This document shows positions 1 to 9,478 of a stretch of DNA of 37,455 bases, piece after piece. Position 1 is the stretch's first letter. Every line of letters begins with the position of its first letter. The stretch lies in the NCBI GenBank assembly GCA_001938485.1, contig MQRK01228891.1, positions 94,178-131,632 of the forward strand, written 5' to 3'. This DNA is from Girardia tigrina (taxonomy: Eukaryota; Platyhelminthes; Tricladida; Dugesiidae). A model generated the notes under the pieces. The model was not told the origin of the DNA, made no database searches, and was given only the letters and a program-made list of their open reading frames with translations. The translations under genes were made by a program, and so were the position numbers.

Positions 1-190
1 AGACCACCCGTCTTGTTGATGTCACTAGGAATAACTCTTTCCATTGTAACATTATCGGCATTTCGAGTGCCATCGACGAGCTGATCTTGCGCTTTGATGA
101 TGAACATTTCTGTTCCCTTCTGTTCTGAACGCCTCCAGCACGGTTTTGTTGTGTTTGTCAACTTGGTCATTTGTCGGGTAGATGAAAATG
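1..190 (-). pseudogene. PIF1-like helicase fragment, probably Helitron-derived
   Basis: Read on the minus strand, this end of the window encodes pieces that resemble the C-terminal half of PIF1-family DNA helicases: a YPTNDQVDKHN motif followed, in a neighbouring frame, by a segment with KAQDQLVDGTRNAD and then VIPSDINKTGG. The last part matches the usual run-up to the helicase motif that follows 'NKTGGLP'. The fragment continues off the left edge. One frameshift separates the two pieces, so it is not functional as seen. In animals, repeated PIF1-like sequence of this kind usually comes from Helitron rolling-circle transposons, but a host PIF1 pseudogene is possible. No Rep domain or Helitron terminal hairpin is visible in the window. 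On its other side lies a (CAAA)-rich tail near 318-328. Confidence 0.5.
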
Positions 191-382
191 AAAAAAAAAG
201 CAGTGAAAATGAAATAGTGTATTGTCATCTAGAATACATCACTCCTGAAAATTTCAAGTCACCAGCACAACGGGAAGTGGGTGAAATTTCGATCGCAAGA
301 TTTGATCCATACAGACAAACAAACAAATGAAACGTAATAAAAGCTTGTAAAAACATTAACTAAAAGTTATCAATTTAGAACG

Positions 383-514
383 ATGTCGAATGACGAGAGT
401 TTTGCTGAGAGATGTCCGAAAGACAATTCTGATTGTATTGAAAATAAAAGTTTGAAAACTAATGTTGGTGTTCTTAATACGAACTTTGTAGACGAACAAT
501 CTGGAGATTTTTAA
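383..514 (+). other. Cys/Asn-rich mini-ORF, family C repeat copy (partial)
   Basis: A 43-codon open frame starts MSNDESF and contains ERCPKDNSDCIENK followed by VGVLNTN. It has a recognisable relative at 31142-31250 (DCLKDNQNCLNK then IGVLNN). It therefore belongs to the dispersed 'family C' described in the findings. The upstream conserved block seen in other copies is missing here, because PIF1-like sequence lies immediately before it. I do not recognise a function. The spacing of cysteines and Asn/Ser runs is conserved between copies, which points to a once-coding sequence. Confidence 0.4.
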
Positions 515-1480
515 AAATCGAAATATTCCTAAATCGCAATGCTCAGCTTTCAAAGCTACAATTACAGTATGTCTTTTTAATCTCTTGTGTAAGCTGAGTG
601 TTTGCCATTACTATTACACCATTCAAAGAAGAAATCATATGTAATAATTTACAGAAAGAGCCGGAAAACTATATATCCTCATACTATAAGCATACAAATG
701 AATGATGTACACCAAATCTATACGAATTTATTCGTGGGCTGACTGGAATATATTTGATTCCCAAAATTTTATTAATTCAATATTTGTTTATTATATATCG
801 ATTTTCACGACATCCTTAAAACAACATAAATAATAACATTAACAAAGATTCATAAATAAATTTAATTAAAACAATAATTAAAAATCTTACCATATTTACT
901 GATTGAAAATAAACTAATTTATTTCATAATTAAAATGTAATTATTTTACGATTTATATAAAATCTGTTAATAATTAAGAGATATTAATTCTTTTTCATGA
1001 AAGTTTTTATTCAAATATTTAACTGAAATTTTATTTTTTTTGTTCAAAAATTATTAACATAAAAAAGCATTAAATTTTATTTCAAAGGAAAAACACAAAA
1101 TAATTTCATCAAATAAATAAATAATTTTAACATTAAAAAAAAAATTTTTTTTTATATTTTAAAATTCAACAACAAAAAACAACAAATAAAAATTTTAAAT
1201 GATAAAATAAATATCGGTATTAAAATTTTCTTTTTGTTTTTTTTTAATTTTTATTTTTGTATTATTAATTTCATCAAATCCAAACATTACAAAAATATAG
1301 AAGGTTGTTTTTTATCGTTTATTAAAGTTAATTAAAATCAAACAAATTAAATATTAATGTTTTTTTTAATAATTAATTAATTAAAAATAACAATTAATTT
1401 TTCTTTTTTTGATATAACAGAACAAGGTAAATAAATTATTAGGATAAAATTACTATATGAATCATATATAGGGGAATGTA
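515..1480. other. AT-rich non-coding stretch
   Basis: Mostly A/T homopolymer runs and simple AT sequence. There is no open frame of interest, no RNA gene and no recognisable transposon ends. Confidence 0.6.
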
Positions 1481-1481
1481 A

Positions 1482-1790
1482 TTATTTGCGCTGAGTCTGT
1501 ATGTCCGTCCCCCCGTCCTCCTGCCATCCCCCCATGTTATTCAAACTCTTTCTGTATGTTTCAATAACAATTTGTTCAAATATGTCTTGTGGAAATGTTG
1601 TGTTAACGTTGGGAATTGGTTGCATGTGTCCAAAATACCCAAGAAAATAGTCGAATACGGCAGCAAGCATTGTTAATGTAAGAAGCAGTTTAATGAGAAC
1701 TGTATTCTTCCCATTTCCATCGACATATTTCTGTTTGTGTATGGCAGGACTACTGGCGCATATTTTAATTGCAATTATTTTTCAAACATT
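1482..1790 (-). other. Unrecognised ORF with one hydrophobic segment
   Basis: On the minus strand an open frame runs from just after a TGA near 1790 to a stop at 1482. Its first ATG-initiated part is 62 codons, but the frame extends upstream through a segment with HKQKYVDGNGKN, then a hydrophobic run (LIKLLLTLTMLAAVFDYFLG) that could be a membrane span, and ends in a polar tail with GGWQEDGGTDIQ. Base composition is markedly less AT-rich than the flanks, so it is a distinct sequence unit. It may be the last exon of an unknown gene or the tail of a transposon; I recognise neither. No convincing pyrimidine-rich acceptor precedes it. Confidence 0.25.
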
Positions 1791-4541
1791 AAATGTAGAG
1801 AGAGAGAAAGAAATTCTAATAATAAAGTGAAGAATTGCAATTTCGAGCCCGTTGTTGTCGTGTTAATCAGAAATCCATTTCGTATTGATTAGAAGCAAAT
1901 ATGTTCAAATTGAGAAATGGGAAAATTGATAGAATGCATCGCATTTTCGCTTGCTACGATTGATTTTTTAATGTGTCCGTAAGGATGTGCGATGTCTGCG
2001 AGGCGCGCAGACAATTTAATAATGTACATTAGGGACGATATTTAGCTTCTTGTTCTCCTCCAGCAGAGGTAACAGAATTTGAGCTCAAGACATCAGTTCA
2101 GAAATCGATTTACTGTTTGCTATTTTGCTTGGATGGTTATCTGAGAAATCAATATTATTTATATAAAATTTTCCTGGGTTTTTTTTGTTTTGATGAGCAT
2201 GTTTATATTTGAAAGAAAAGAAATTCCTAATAAATTATAATATTTTTTTTCATTTTTTAGGATTTTTTTTATTTTTAATTTAGTAAAAAAATAATTAAAA
2301 AAATAATTTAAAATAAATTAACATTTAATTTTTTTTATAAATTATATTTTTAAGATAGTTTTAAATTATAAATAAATAAATAATATATATAATCTGAGAA
2401 ATCAATATTTATATCAAAGAAATTTTTGTTCTGATTTTTATAAGCATGTTTAAAATTAATATTTTTTTTTAAAAAAATAAAATTTTGATTTTTTTTTAAT
2501 TTTACAATTTTCCTGAATTTTTAAAATTCTGTTTATATATATAAACTTAAAATTTGATATGCATAATTTAATATAAAAATTAAATAATAAATTTATTTTT
2601 ATTTATCCTTTTAATTTTATAAAAAATACTCAAAACTTATATTTTGCTATAAAAAATATTTTATATAATCAAATTTTGATTTTTTTGAATTTGTTAATAA
2701 ATTACAAATATTTTTTATCAAATAATTTAACATTAATAATCACATTATTATTTTTCTTCAATTATAATGAAAAATAAATGATATTTTTTAACATTTTTTT
2801 CTAAAAATTACATTTTGATATTTTCTTATTTTTATAAAAATAACTAACAATTTTATGATTTTAATACAATTTATTTATTTCTATTTTATTAAATATTTTT
2901 AATATTACTTTAATATTTATTTTGTAATATTTTTTAAGGCATTTTTTTAAATTTATTTTTTTTCAATTTAAATAAATAATTAAAAGAGTATCTCAATTAT
3001 CGAAAATTGTAAATTATCAATTTACAAGAGCATATAAATCTTGTCCCCCGCGACAGATCCGTGACGGATTGGCCCAACCCTGCACCGTGAGACCGGACTC
3101 AAATATTTATTGGAATTTAAGTCAAAAATTAAAATTAAAATTTATCAAAAGCTCATTAATGATGGAAGGAAGAAAACTTTTCGTGTAACAACTGATTCAT
3201 TAATTATTTACATATTTTGAATTCCTAATTAATATGCTTTTCCAAATATTTTAGTTTCTTGAAAACATATATTAATCTAATTTGAGTATATAATAATTGC
3301 CTGTATGGTTATATAAAATGCTTCGGGAATAAATTATCTTAATCGTCTTTAGGATACAATTTTATCATAAACAAAAGTTACTTAAAGAAAATCGAATTCC
3401 ATAGAACATTATGCCAGACTCATAAGACTAGGGGACAATTCTATTTATGCGAACGAATGAGTATTTATGCTGAGAATAGAACTTTTACATCGGGCCGGGA
3501 CAACATGGCGCCCGTGAGACTACATTCAGATGGAACATTTTCATTTTTTGATATCATTTTTTCGAAAGAAATTCACATTTTTCTGTAAAAGAAATATCAG
3601 TCTCATCTAAAATGAGAATGATTTCAAAGATGTTTTGAGTGCTTTCATTGTTTTCTACTTATCCTCGAGGGATAACACTCAAAAAGAAGTCCTCTTCTCA
3701 AAGGTTTCGTCGGGAAGTATTATCTAATGATATGGTTTTCGTTTCTCAGATTTAATATTTTTAAAAGAAGGCAATTTTTTGAAAGTAATTTTTTCGGCTC
3801 TGTTTAACACGTTGCCGCTCATGATGTTTAATGATATGTAGACAAATGACGGCTGTAGACGACTTACATTCTTGGATTAATAAAAACAGAACCATAGATA
3901 GTACAACGTGTACTAATGCATTAATGCAATGCAAATTGCGGCTATAACTGTCCTTAAAAAATTTTGGACATGTGTGATTATTTTCGATTTCGAATATGTA
4001 ACTGATGCTTAATTTCATATGGAAATATCTAATAATTAAGTGTTTCTTGGCATGATCTTGAAATAAAGGTGTGCGACAACGTGTTAAAGATCCTTTTCAA
4101 AAAAACATGATCTTTTAAGTTCTAAAAAAACAGATTTGGATAACTTTGAAATAAAAATTAAATAACCTATCCTTTTCTTAAAGATGACGGTTAAATTTGA
4201 GGTTCGTCTATCTTGAGGATCGTGATTAGTTTAAAATGGAAACAATAATGGAGTCTCTTAAAAATACATTTTTTATTTGTTTTACGTCCATCTTTCTTTT
4301 ATATCATCACTTAAGTGAAACCATAAAATAAATTCTGTTATAAAACTTTAATCCTCTTTATGTTTTTAATCTTCTTAATGATTACTTATTTTCTCTTCTT
4401 TAACGACGTAATCATTAGATCTTGTGGTTTTTAGTCCGAAACAAGAAAAAGTCATGTTATTAAAGTGATTCTTGATCATTAATTTTACCACCTCATTAGT
4501 AACACCTCACCTGCAACTCCATTCAAAAAGTTATCAAGATT
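1791..4541. other. Non-coding, mostly AT-rich; one GC-rich patch
   Basis: No gene is supported. A GC-rich patch at about 3041-3100 contains a near-perfect palindrome (ATCCGT/ACGGAT) and stands out sharply from its AT-rich surroundings, as repeat ends often do. A second GC-rich patch lies at about 3490-3530. Around 3655-3680 a short hairpin (TTATCC-TCGA-GGGATAA) is visible. None of these can be assigned to a family. Confidence 0.5.
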
Positions 4542-4673
4542 TTAAAGTCTGCCAGAAATATCACAATAACTGTCCTTTCGACTGTGTTCATTAATCCATT
4601 TACGGAGAGAACAAGCAGTCTCTCCAATACATGCAGAGTTACACCAATTATATCTACACTTATAAACTACATC
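4542..4673 (-). pseudogene. Penelope-like element GIY-YIG endonuclease remnant
   Basis: The minus strand reads VVYKCRYNWCN, then IGETACSLRKWINEHSR. This is the arrangement seen in the C-terminal endonuclease of Penelope-like retroelements: a 'GIY'-type strand with two cysteines, the (Y)IGET motif, a basic helix and a conserved EH. The aromatic residue of the second motif is replaced by Cys. Only this part of the domain is recognisable; the element around it is degraded. It shares the CNxCN...IGETxCxLxK pattern with the remnant at 33362-33522, so both probably come from the same subfamily. Confidence 0.6.
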
Positions 4674-4739
4674 TTAGACCTTTGATTTCTTGACATTACC
4701 AAAAACCAATAATTGTAAAACATAAGGAAAAAAGCTAAC

Positions 4740-4895
4740 TAAACGTAGTTTTGATTTTGTTTTATAATTTTTAAATTGAAAATCATGTTTTGAATACTCT
4801 TAGACAACGCTTGAGGACAACATGTACACAAACGAAAAGATAGATCACAATATTAAGGTTACATTGGATAAATTATGTACACATTCATAATTTGA
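4740..4895 (+). pseudogene. PLE-like conserved coding block
   Basis: A short coding remnant containing EDNMYTNEKIDHNIKVTLDK is a clear relative of the segment at 8750-8820 (ENMYTNKQIAHNIKVTLDK). The protein-level match between two copies shows it was coding. It lies on the same strand and about 150 bases upstream of the GIY-YIG remnant at 5033-5297, so the likely origin is the region just before the endonuclease of a Penelope-like element. That placement is inference. Confidence 0.4.
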
Positions 4896-5032
4896 GAATC
4901 GATTAAAAGAAGAAAAATAAATAAATACTAAATAAATAAAATAAAATAAATAATAATGAAGAAAAATAAATAAGTTAAAAGCTTCCTCTCGAATAAATCG
5001 AAAACGAATTGTAGATTGCAAGCTAATCTGGT

Positions 5033-5297
5033 TTAGAAATTTGATATTGACGGGTGTAAACACTTGTACATTGGTGAGACAAATCATCATTACAAAACCC
5101 TGATTAGTAAACATTCACAATCAAGCGGATCGAGTAAGGTTCTTGATCATTGGTTACACTGTAAAAATAGAATCTCTTCTGTTTCATAGGATGAGTTTTC
5201 TGTTTTACAGAATGGCTTTGATTTAGACTATGAGCGGCAGTTCTGTGAATCATTATTAATACGACACCTGAAACCCATTAATAAACATTCAAAATGA
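5033..5297 (+). pseudogene. Penelope-like element GIY-YIG endonuclease remnant
   Basis: The plus strand encodes CKHLYIGETNHHYKTLISKH and, further on, FDLDYERQFCESLLIRHLKP. These correspond to the YIG motif, the helix ending in the conserved His, and the ERxxxEALLI-type motif whose Glu binds metal in GIY-YIG nucleases of Penelope-like elements. The end of the frame coincides with the usual C-terminus of PLE proteins ('LKPxxN'). It is broken and has no intact reverse transcriptase beside it. It differs from the two minus-strand endonuclease remnants (4542-4673, 33362-33522), so at least two PLE subfamilies have inserted here. Confidence 0.65.
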
Positions 5298-5487
5298 ACG
5301 AAGTAAAGCCGTTTCAATTCTTAACATTTTTAATTAAATAAATTTAAGTTTTCCATTAATATCAAATAATATTGTAAGAAATTACAATCTTTTACTTCAA
5401 AATTTTGTTTAATCTAACATTAAAATCAACATTAAAAAATCATTCTCAGTAACAAATTATACTTGGTTATGATGATGTATAAAAATT

Positions 5488-5549
<62 letters not shown>
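5488..5549. repeat. (CA)n(TA)n microsatellite
   Basis: About ten CA units run directly into about twenty TA units. The same CA-then-TA composition ends the window at 37415-37455. Confidence 0.95.
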
Positions 5550-5552
<3 letters not shown>

Positions 5553-5863
5553 AGAGAAATATTTATACAGACAGACAAGTATATATAAACTATAAAATAT
5601 TTTTCGATTTGGTCAAAGAAATCGGTGGACTATTGAATCTACCGACAACATCGGTAATTACCCCCCCTCCAGAAAAGAGGTACTCGATTTAATAGCTTTT
5701 CAAGTAGTAAGTTTGAAATCGTATTATCGAAAGAACACATTTGATTGAAAATTTAATTTGAAGAAAAGGACTCATTTCCTGAATACGTGATTATTCTCGT
5801 AAATTGATCTTATCCTCGTCGAATAAATAATTTCATCAACCAAAATAAAATAATATATATATA

Positions 5864-5880
5864 CAGTAAGACCCCGCTTA
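5864..5880 (+). repeat. Tigger left terminal inverted repeat
   Basis: CAGTAAGACCCCGCTTA, preceded by TA at 5862-5863. It pairs with the right TIR at 8045-8061, differing at two positions. Confidence 0.9.
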
Positions 5881-5917
5881 GCGCTGCTCCGCTTAGCGCT
5901 GTTTCGGTTTAACGCGG
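5874..5917 (+). promoter_or_regulatory. Left subterminal repeats, likely transposase binding sites
   Basis: Three related 13-mers follow one another at 15-16-bp spacing: CCGCTTAGCGCTG at 5874, the same at 5889, and CGGTTTAACGCGG at 5905. The spacing is about one and a half helical turns. Pogo-family transposases bind such sites through their N-terminal helix-turn-helix domains. Binding here is inferred, not shown. Confidence 0.55.
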
Positions 5918-6069
5918 TTTTATTTGAATAGGGTATTCCCCGAAAATTTATTATCAATTATTTATTATCAATTTATTATCAATTTATTATCAATTATTTA
6001 ACATTTGTTGCCGTTATTGTAAGTATAAATAAATGAAATACATTAAATAATAAAATTTTTAGTTTTACT

Positions 6070-7737
6070 ATGGGTGATAATAAAAAACACGAAATTAAAG
6101 CGACAAGAAAGAGCATTTCGCTGGACACGAAAATGCAAGTGCTTAGAAGATTAGATGCTGGTGAACGTCAGACTCAAATTGGTACTGATTTGAACTTGTC
6201 AACCTCAACTATAAGGACAATTCTTAAGAATAAAGAAAAAATAGTATCATCAGCAACTACAACTACAACAACTTCTTCAAGTAGAGTTTCCCGTTCTAGA
6301 AATTATACCATAGAGGAAATGGAAAAACGACTTTCTATATGGATTGAGGACGAAATTGAACGCAATATGCCGTTAAGTCAAGCTATTATAATGGAAAAAG
6401 CGAAAAGAATTTTTTGTCACATTCAGGGTGAAACCGGCGACGCATCTGAAACATTCGTTGCAAGCCGAGGATGGTTTAACAGATTTAAACATCGTAATAA
6501 CCTTCACAACATACAGATTACAGGAGAAGCGGCAAGTGGAGATGCAAAAGCGGCAGCTGAATTCCCAGCGATATTAAAAACAATCATTGAACGAGGAAAC
6601 TATCGCCCAGAATTGGTATTTAATGTAGACGAGACGGGCTTATTTTGGAAGAGGATGCCAAAAAGAACATTTTTAAGTTTCGAAGAAAAACGTGCACCAG
6701 GCTTTAAAGCAGCGAAAGATCGCCTAACCCTTTTACTAGGTGGTAATGCCAATGGAGACTTTAAATTAAAGCCCCTACTTGTGTACCACTCAAAAAATCC
6801 TAGGGCGATGAAAAGAATATCTAAAGAAACTTTGCCTGTGATTTGGGTGTCCAATAAGAAGTCGTGGATAACAATGAATATTTTTAAAAATTGGTTCGTT
6901 GAACATTTTTGCCCCACCGTTAAACGCTATTGCGAAAGAAAAAATCTTAAACCCAAAGTGTTACTTTTGATGGACAATGCTCCAAGCCACCCAACGAATT
7001 TATCTAACATAGAAACAGGCATTTCAGTCGAAGTGGTTTTCCTACCACCTAATACAACTGCCCTGATCCAACCGATGGATCAGGGTGTTATATCAAATTT
7101 TAAGGCATACTATTTGCGGCGAACATTTACACAGTTGTTTGAGAAAACAGATGGACAAAACAAACAATCAATAAGAGATTTTTGGAAGAACTACAATATC
7201 CTAGATGCCGTAGAAAACATAAATCTTTCTTGGAATGAGGTGACAGAAAAATGTTTGAAAGGGGTTTGGAAGAAAATATGGCCAGATCTAAACAAAGAAG
7301 ATGACACTTTACAAGAGAATGTTAACATCAACGAAATAGTTGAACTAGCAAAACAAACGGGTATAGGTGAAGTTGATGTGCAAGATCTTGAAGAGATATT
7401 CGAAGAAAAAGCAGAAAGTTTTTCTAATGATGAACTCTCGGAATTGGCGCACCACGAAGAACACGAAAATATTGATAGTAGCGATTCTGAAGAAGAGCGA
7501 AAAGAACTTTCAACGGCATTTCTAAAATCTAGTTTAGACACTATAACGGAAATTATGGACCAATTTATAGAAAATGACACGGATTTTGATAGGAGCTCAA
7601 AGGCAAAAAGGGGTGTCATGGATGCCTTATCCACTTATCGAGAACTTCTTACACAGCGCAAACGAAAAACGCAATTGACATTAGACACATTTTTGTTCAA
7701 AAGACAGAAAACTGGAAATGAGGAAAAATTAGAATGA
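6070..7737 (+). CDS. Tigger-family (pogo) transposase
   Basis: A 555-aa open frame encodes a full-length pogo/Tigger transposase resembling vertebrate TIGD1-type proteins. Residues ~10-60 form a psq/CENP-B N-terminal helix-turn-helix (LDTKMQVLRRLDAGERQTQI). Residues ~75-155 form the second, CENPB-type DNA-binding domain, ending in the characteristic SRGWFNRFKHR. Residues ~180-390 are the DDE_1 catalytic core: first Asp in FNVDETGLFW, second in LLMDNAPSHP, third in IQPMDQGVISNFK. An acidic Ser/Glu-rich tail follows. It catalyses cut-and-paste transposition of its own element. The ATG at 6070 lies 206 bp inside the left TIR with no in-frame alternative upstream. All three catalytic Asp are present and there are no stops, so the gene may be active. 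An AATAAA lies at about 7871, 130 bp past the stop. Confidence 0.95.
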   Translation: MGDNKKHEIKATRKSISLDTKMQVLRRLDAGERQTQIGTDLNLSTSTIRTILKNKEKIVSSATTTTTTSSSRVSRSRNYTIEEMEKRLSIWIEDEIERNMPLSQAIIMEKAKRIFCHIQGETGDASETFVASRGWFNRFKHRNNLHNIQITGEAASGDAKAAAEFPAILKTIIERGNYRPELVFNVDETGLFWKRMPKRTFLSFEEKRAPGFKAAKDRLTLLLGGNANGDFKLKPLLVYHSKNPRAMKRISKETLPVIWVSNKKSWITMNIFKNWFVEHFCPTVKRYCERKNLKPKVLLLMDNAPSHPTNLSNIETGISVEVVFLPPNTTALIQPMDQGVISNFKAYYLRRTFTQLFEKTDGQNKQSIRDFWKNYNILDAVENINLSWNEVTEKCLKGVWKKIWPDLNKEDDTLQENVNINEIVELAKQTGIGEVDVQDLEEIFEEKAESFSNDELSELAHHEEHENIDSSDSEEERKELSTAFLKSSLDTITEIMDQFIENDTDFDRSSKAKRGVMDALSTYRELLTQRKRKTQLTLDTFLFKRQKTGNEEKLE

Positions 7738-7990
7738 TCTCAAATGTAAATGATGATTCATTTGTTTTTCATTTTTCGCATCGAGAGTTTATAATTTGAT
7801 TCACTTTTAAAGGTTGGTTTAAAATTACTTATACCTGGTGTATGTTTATTAATGTTCATTTATTTGTAAGAAATAAATTTTTGTTGTATTGTTATTAAAA
7901 AAACCATATTTAATAAACTTAAACGACACAATATACGTGTATTTTTTAAAATTCTCCCCTAACCCCAATATTAACATGATGACATAACCT

Positions 7991-8017
7991 CGTATAACGC
8001 TGTTTCGTATAACGCTC
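7991..8017 (+). promoter_or_regulatory. Right subterminal repeats of Tigger
   Basis: Two tandem copies of CGTATAACGCTG/C occur at 7991 and 8006, again 15 bp apart. They match the left set best in the same orientation (TAGCGCTGTTTCGG left, TAACGCTGTTTCGT right), not inverted, which is unusual for sites near inverted termini. Confidence 0.5.
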
Positions 8018-8044
8018 TACTTTGTTGGAACGTATCCCCCGTGT

Positions 8045-8061
8045 TAAACGGGGTATTACTG
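8045..8061 (-). repeat. Tigger right terminal inverted repeat
   Basis: The reverse complement reads CAGTAATACCCCGTTTA. It is followed by TA at 8062-8063. Confidence 0.9.
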
Positions 8062-8374
8062 TATATATAAAATTCTGATAATTAAAATCTTCAGAACTAA
8101 ACCGGAATGTGTTTTTAAAATGGAAAATTGTGAAATAATCTAAATTCAGCCGTGATAAATTCTGTAAATTAATGGCAATTTAATTGGAATTTTAGAGTAA
8201 AAATAACATTTATTATGTACATGGAACACATCTTTGAAAAACAAAAGAATCCTAATTTTATTTTTAAAAAATTTTTAAGTAAAAATACAACATTTTTGAA
8301 GTATCTTTCATAGTAAGTGTTTAGGATTCCACAATTCTTTCGTGTTGGTTATATTTATTAAATAACCACTTCAT

Positions 8375-8500
8375 AGAAACATTAGCCACACCATTTTAAA
8401 ATATATTTTGGGATTATATATTCAGACAGTTTTACCTTCATCTTCAGATCACTGATTTTGAGCCTTTTTACAGCTTGTATCTGTGAAATAAACGATTACA
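8375..8500 (-). repeat. Retroelement-end repeat with hammerhead-like motif (decayed copy)
   Basis: Read on the minus strand this contains CAGTGATCTGAAGATGAAGG and later an ATATATTTTAAAATGG stretch, matching in order the copies at 10865-11075 and 18730-18955. The motif core is 8421-8447. The putative stem GAAGG/CTGTC pairs at four of five positions, and the GAAA box is replaced by TGAA. It is the most eroded of the three. Confidence 0.55.
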
Positions 8501-8689
8501 TTACGTTAAGGCAATCTGTTAAGTAAAGTTAATTTAAAACTCTTAACAAATTGTTTGTAAGGGATTAAGAAATTATACATTCACTAATTCCTCATATACA
8601 TTATAATAATTTCTTTATATTTATTTATATATATATATATTACTTAACTTTCTTTCATGATATACTTAACATAACACAGAGTTTGCAGT

Positions 8690-8877
8690 TTGTCTTCCAA
8701 TTTCAAAACCACAAATCATAGTTTAAATAATCTTAGCGGGCTCTTGATGGAAAACATGTACACAAACAAACAGATAGCTCACAACATTAAAGTTACATTG
8801 GATAAATTATGTACACAAACACGGGTTAATAAAGAAATAAATGAAGGAAACATTGAAGAGTACAAACAAATAATCTA
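8690..8877 (+). pseudogene. PLE-like coding block, cut by a mariner insertion
   Basis: A 60-residue frame contains NLSGLLMENMYTNKQIAHN and continues to EEYKQIIYK, where the mariner element starts at a TA. The first half is paralogous to the remnant at 4740-4895, which sits upstream of a GIY-YIG endonuclease remnant. Penelope-like origin is therefore likely but inferred. The frame has no reverse-transcriptase motifs itself. Confidence 0.4.
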
Positions 8878-9478
8878 CAAGGTGCGATCCATAAGTCCTT
8901 AGACTCGACAAGAAAGCAAAGCCCAATCAACTTTCTTTTTTCAGAATCAGTACATGACATCAAAGTGAATCATTTCTCAATGCACGAGCCGTGTACATCA
9001 ACACACTTGTGCCAGTGAGCAACAAGCTCAGAGAACGCATTTTTGTAAAAATTTGGAGGCGAAGAATTGAGAATATCAAGGACTTTCTCCTTGAGGACAT
9101 CAACTGAATGAAATTGGACAACTTTCAAATGTTTCTTAGGTGTTTAAATAACGCAAAATCATTTGAGGCTAGGTCAGGGCTATAGGAAGGATGGGAAACC
9201 AATTGAAAGTCACAGTCATCCACAGCAGTCAAAGTTGCTCACGAAGTGTGAATGGGTGTATTGTCTTAAAGTAGTCACAATGGGATCCCTCTTGGCTTCC
9301 TATGAAACTTTCTCACATCGCGAAATAATTCAACATTATACTCACTATTCATTGTCAGTCCTTTCTCAAGGAAATCAATTTTATTAATGCCATGGGAATC
9401 CCAGAACACTGTCAGCATTACTGCTCGCTTGTATGAGGTGCCGCTTCGAACATTTCTTAGTTCTTCATTTGAGCTCAA
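8878..9478 (-). mobile_element. 5'-truncated mariner (DD34D) transposon
   Basis: The minus strand encodes the C-terminal two-thirds of a mariner transposase: VMLTVFWDSHGI, then DNTPIHTS with the second catalytic Asp, then HPSYSPDLASNDFALF with the third Asp exactly 34 residues later, and finally a segment with LKEKVLDILNSSPPNFYKNA and a terminal WHKCVDVHGSC. The N-terminal DNA-binding part and the first catalytic Asp are missing beyond 9478. At least two in-frame stops and frame changes interrupt it. The end at 8878 looks like a mariner terminal repeat (CAAGGTGCGATCCATAAG) next to TA. No partner TIR was found, so the element is a dead, one-ended copy. Confidence 0.8.

Larger units (their letters stand above)
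5864..8061 (+). mobile_element. Tigger/pogo-type DNA transposon, apparently complete
   Basis: A 2198-bp element is bounded by imperfect terminal inverted repeats that begin CAGTAA and continue ACCCCG, flanked on both sides by TA, the target-site duplication of the Tc1-mariner-pogo superfamily. It carries a single uninterrupted transposase gene at 6070-7737. The TIRs agree at about 15 of the first 17 positions. Subterminal 13-mers resembling CCGCTTAGCGCTG occur near both ends. An open reading frame with both ends intact suggests a recent arrival, in contrast with every other transposon in the window. It inserted into a TA-rich tract of the host. Confidence 0.93.

Noticed and set aside
3490-3530. 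TGGCGCCCGTGAGACT, reminiscent of an LTR-element primer binding site
   Set aside because: There are no flanking long terminal repeats and no recognisable retroelement genes nearby. A short string like this can occur by chance.
7191-7634. 147-codon minus-strand frame
   Set aside because: It is a shadow of the Tigger transposase acidic tail. Its Ser-rich composition mirrors the Glu/Asp codons on the other strand.
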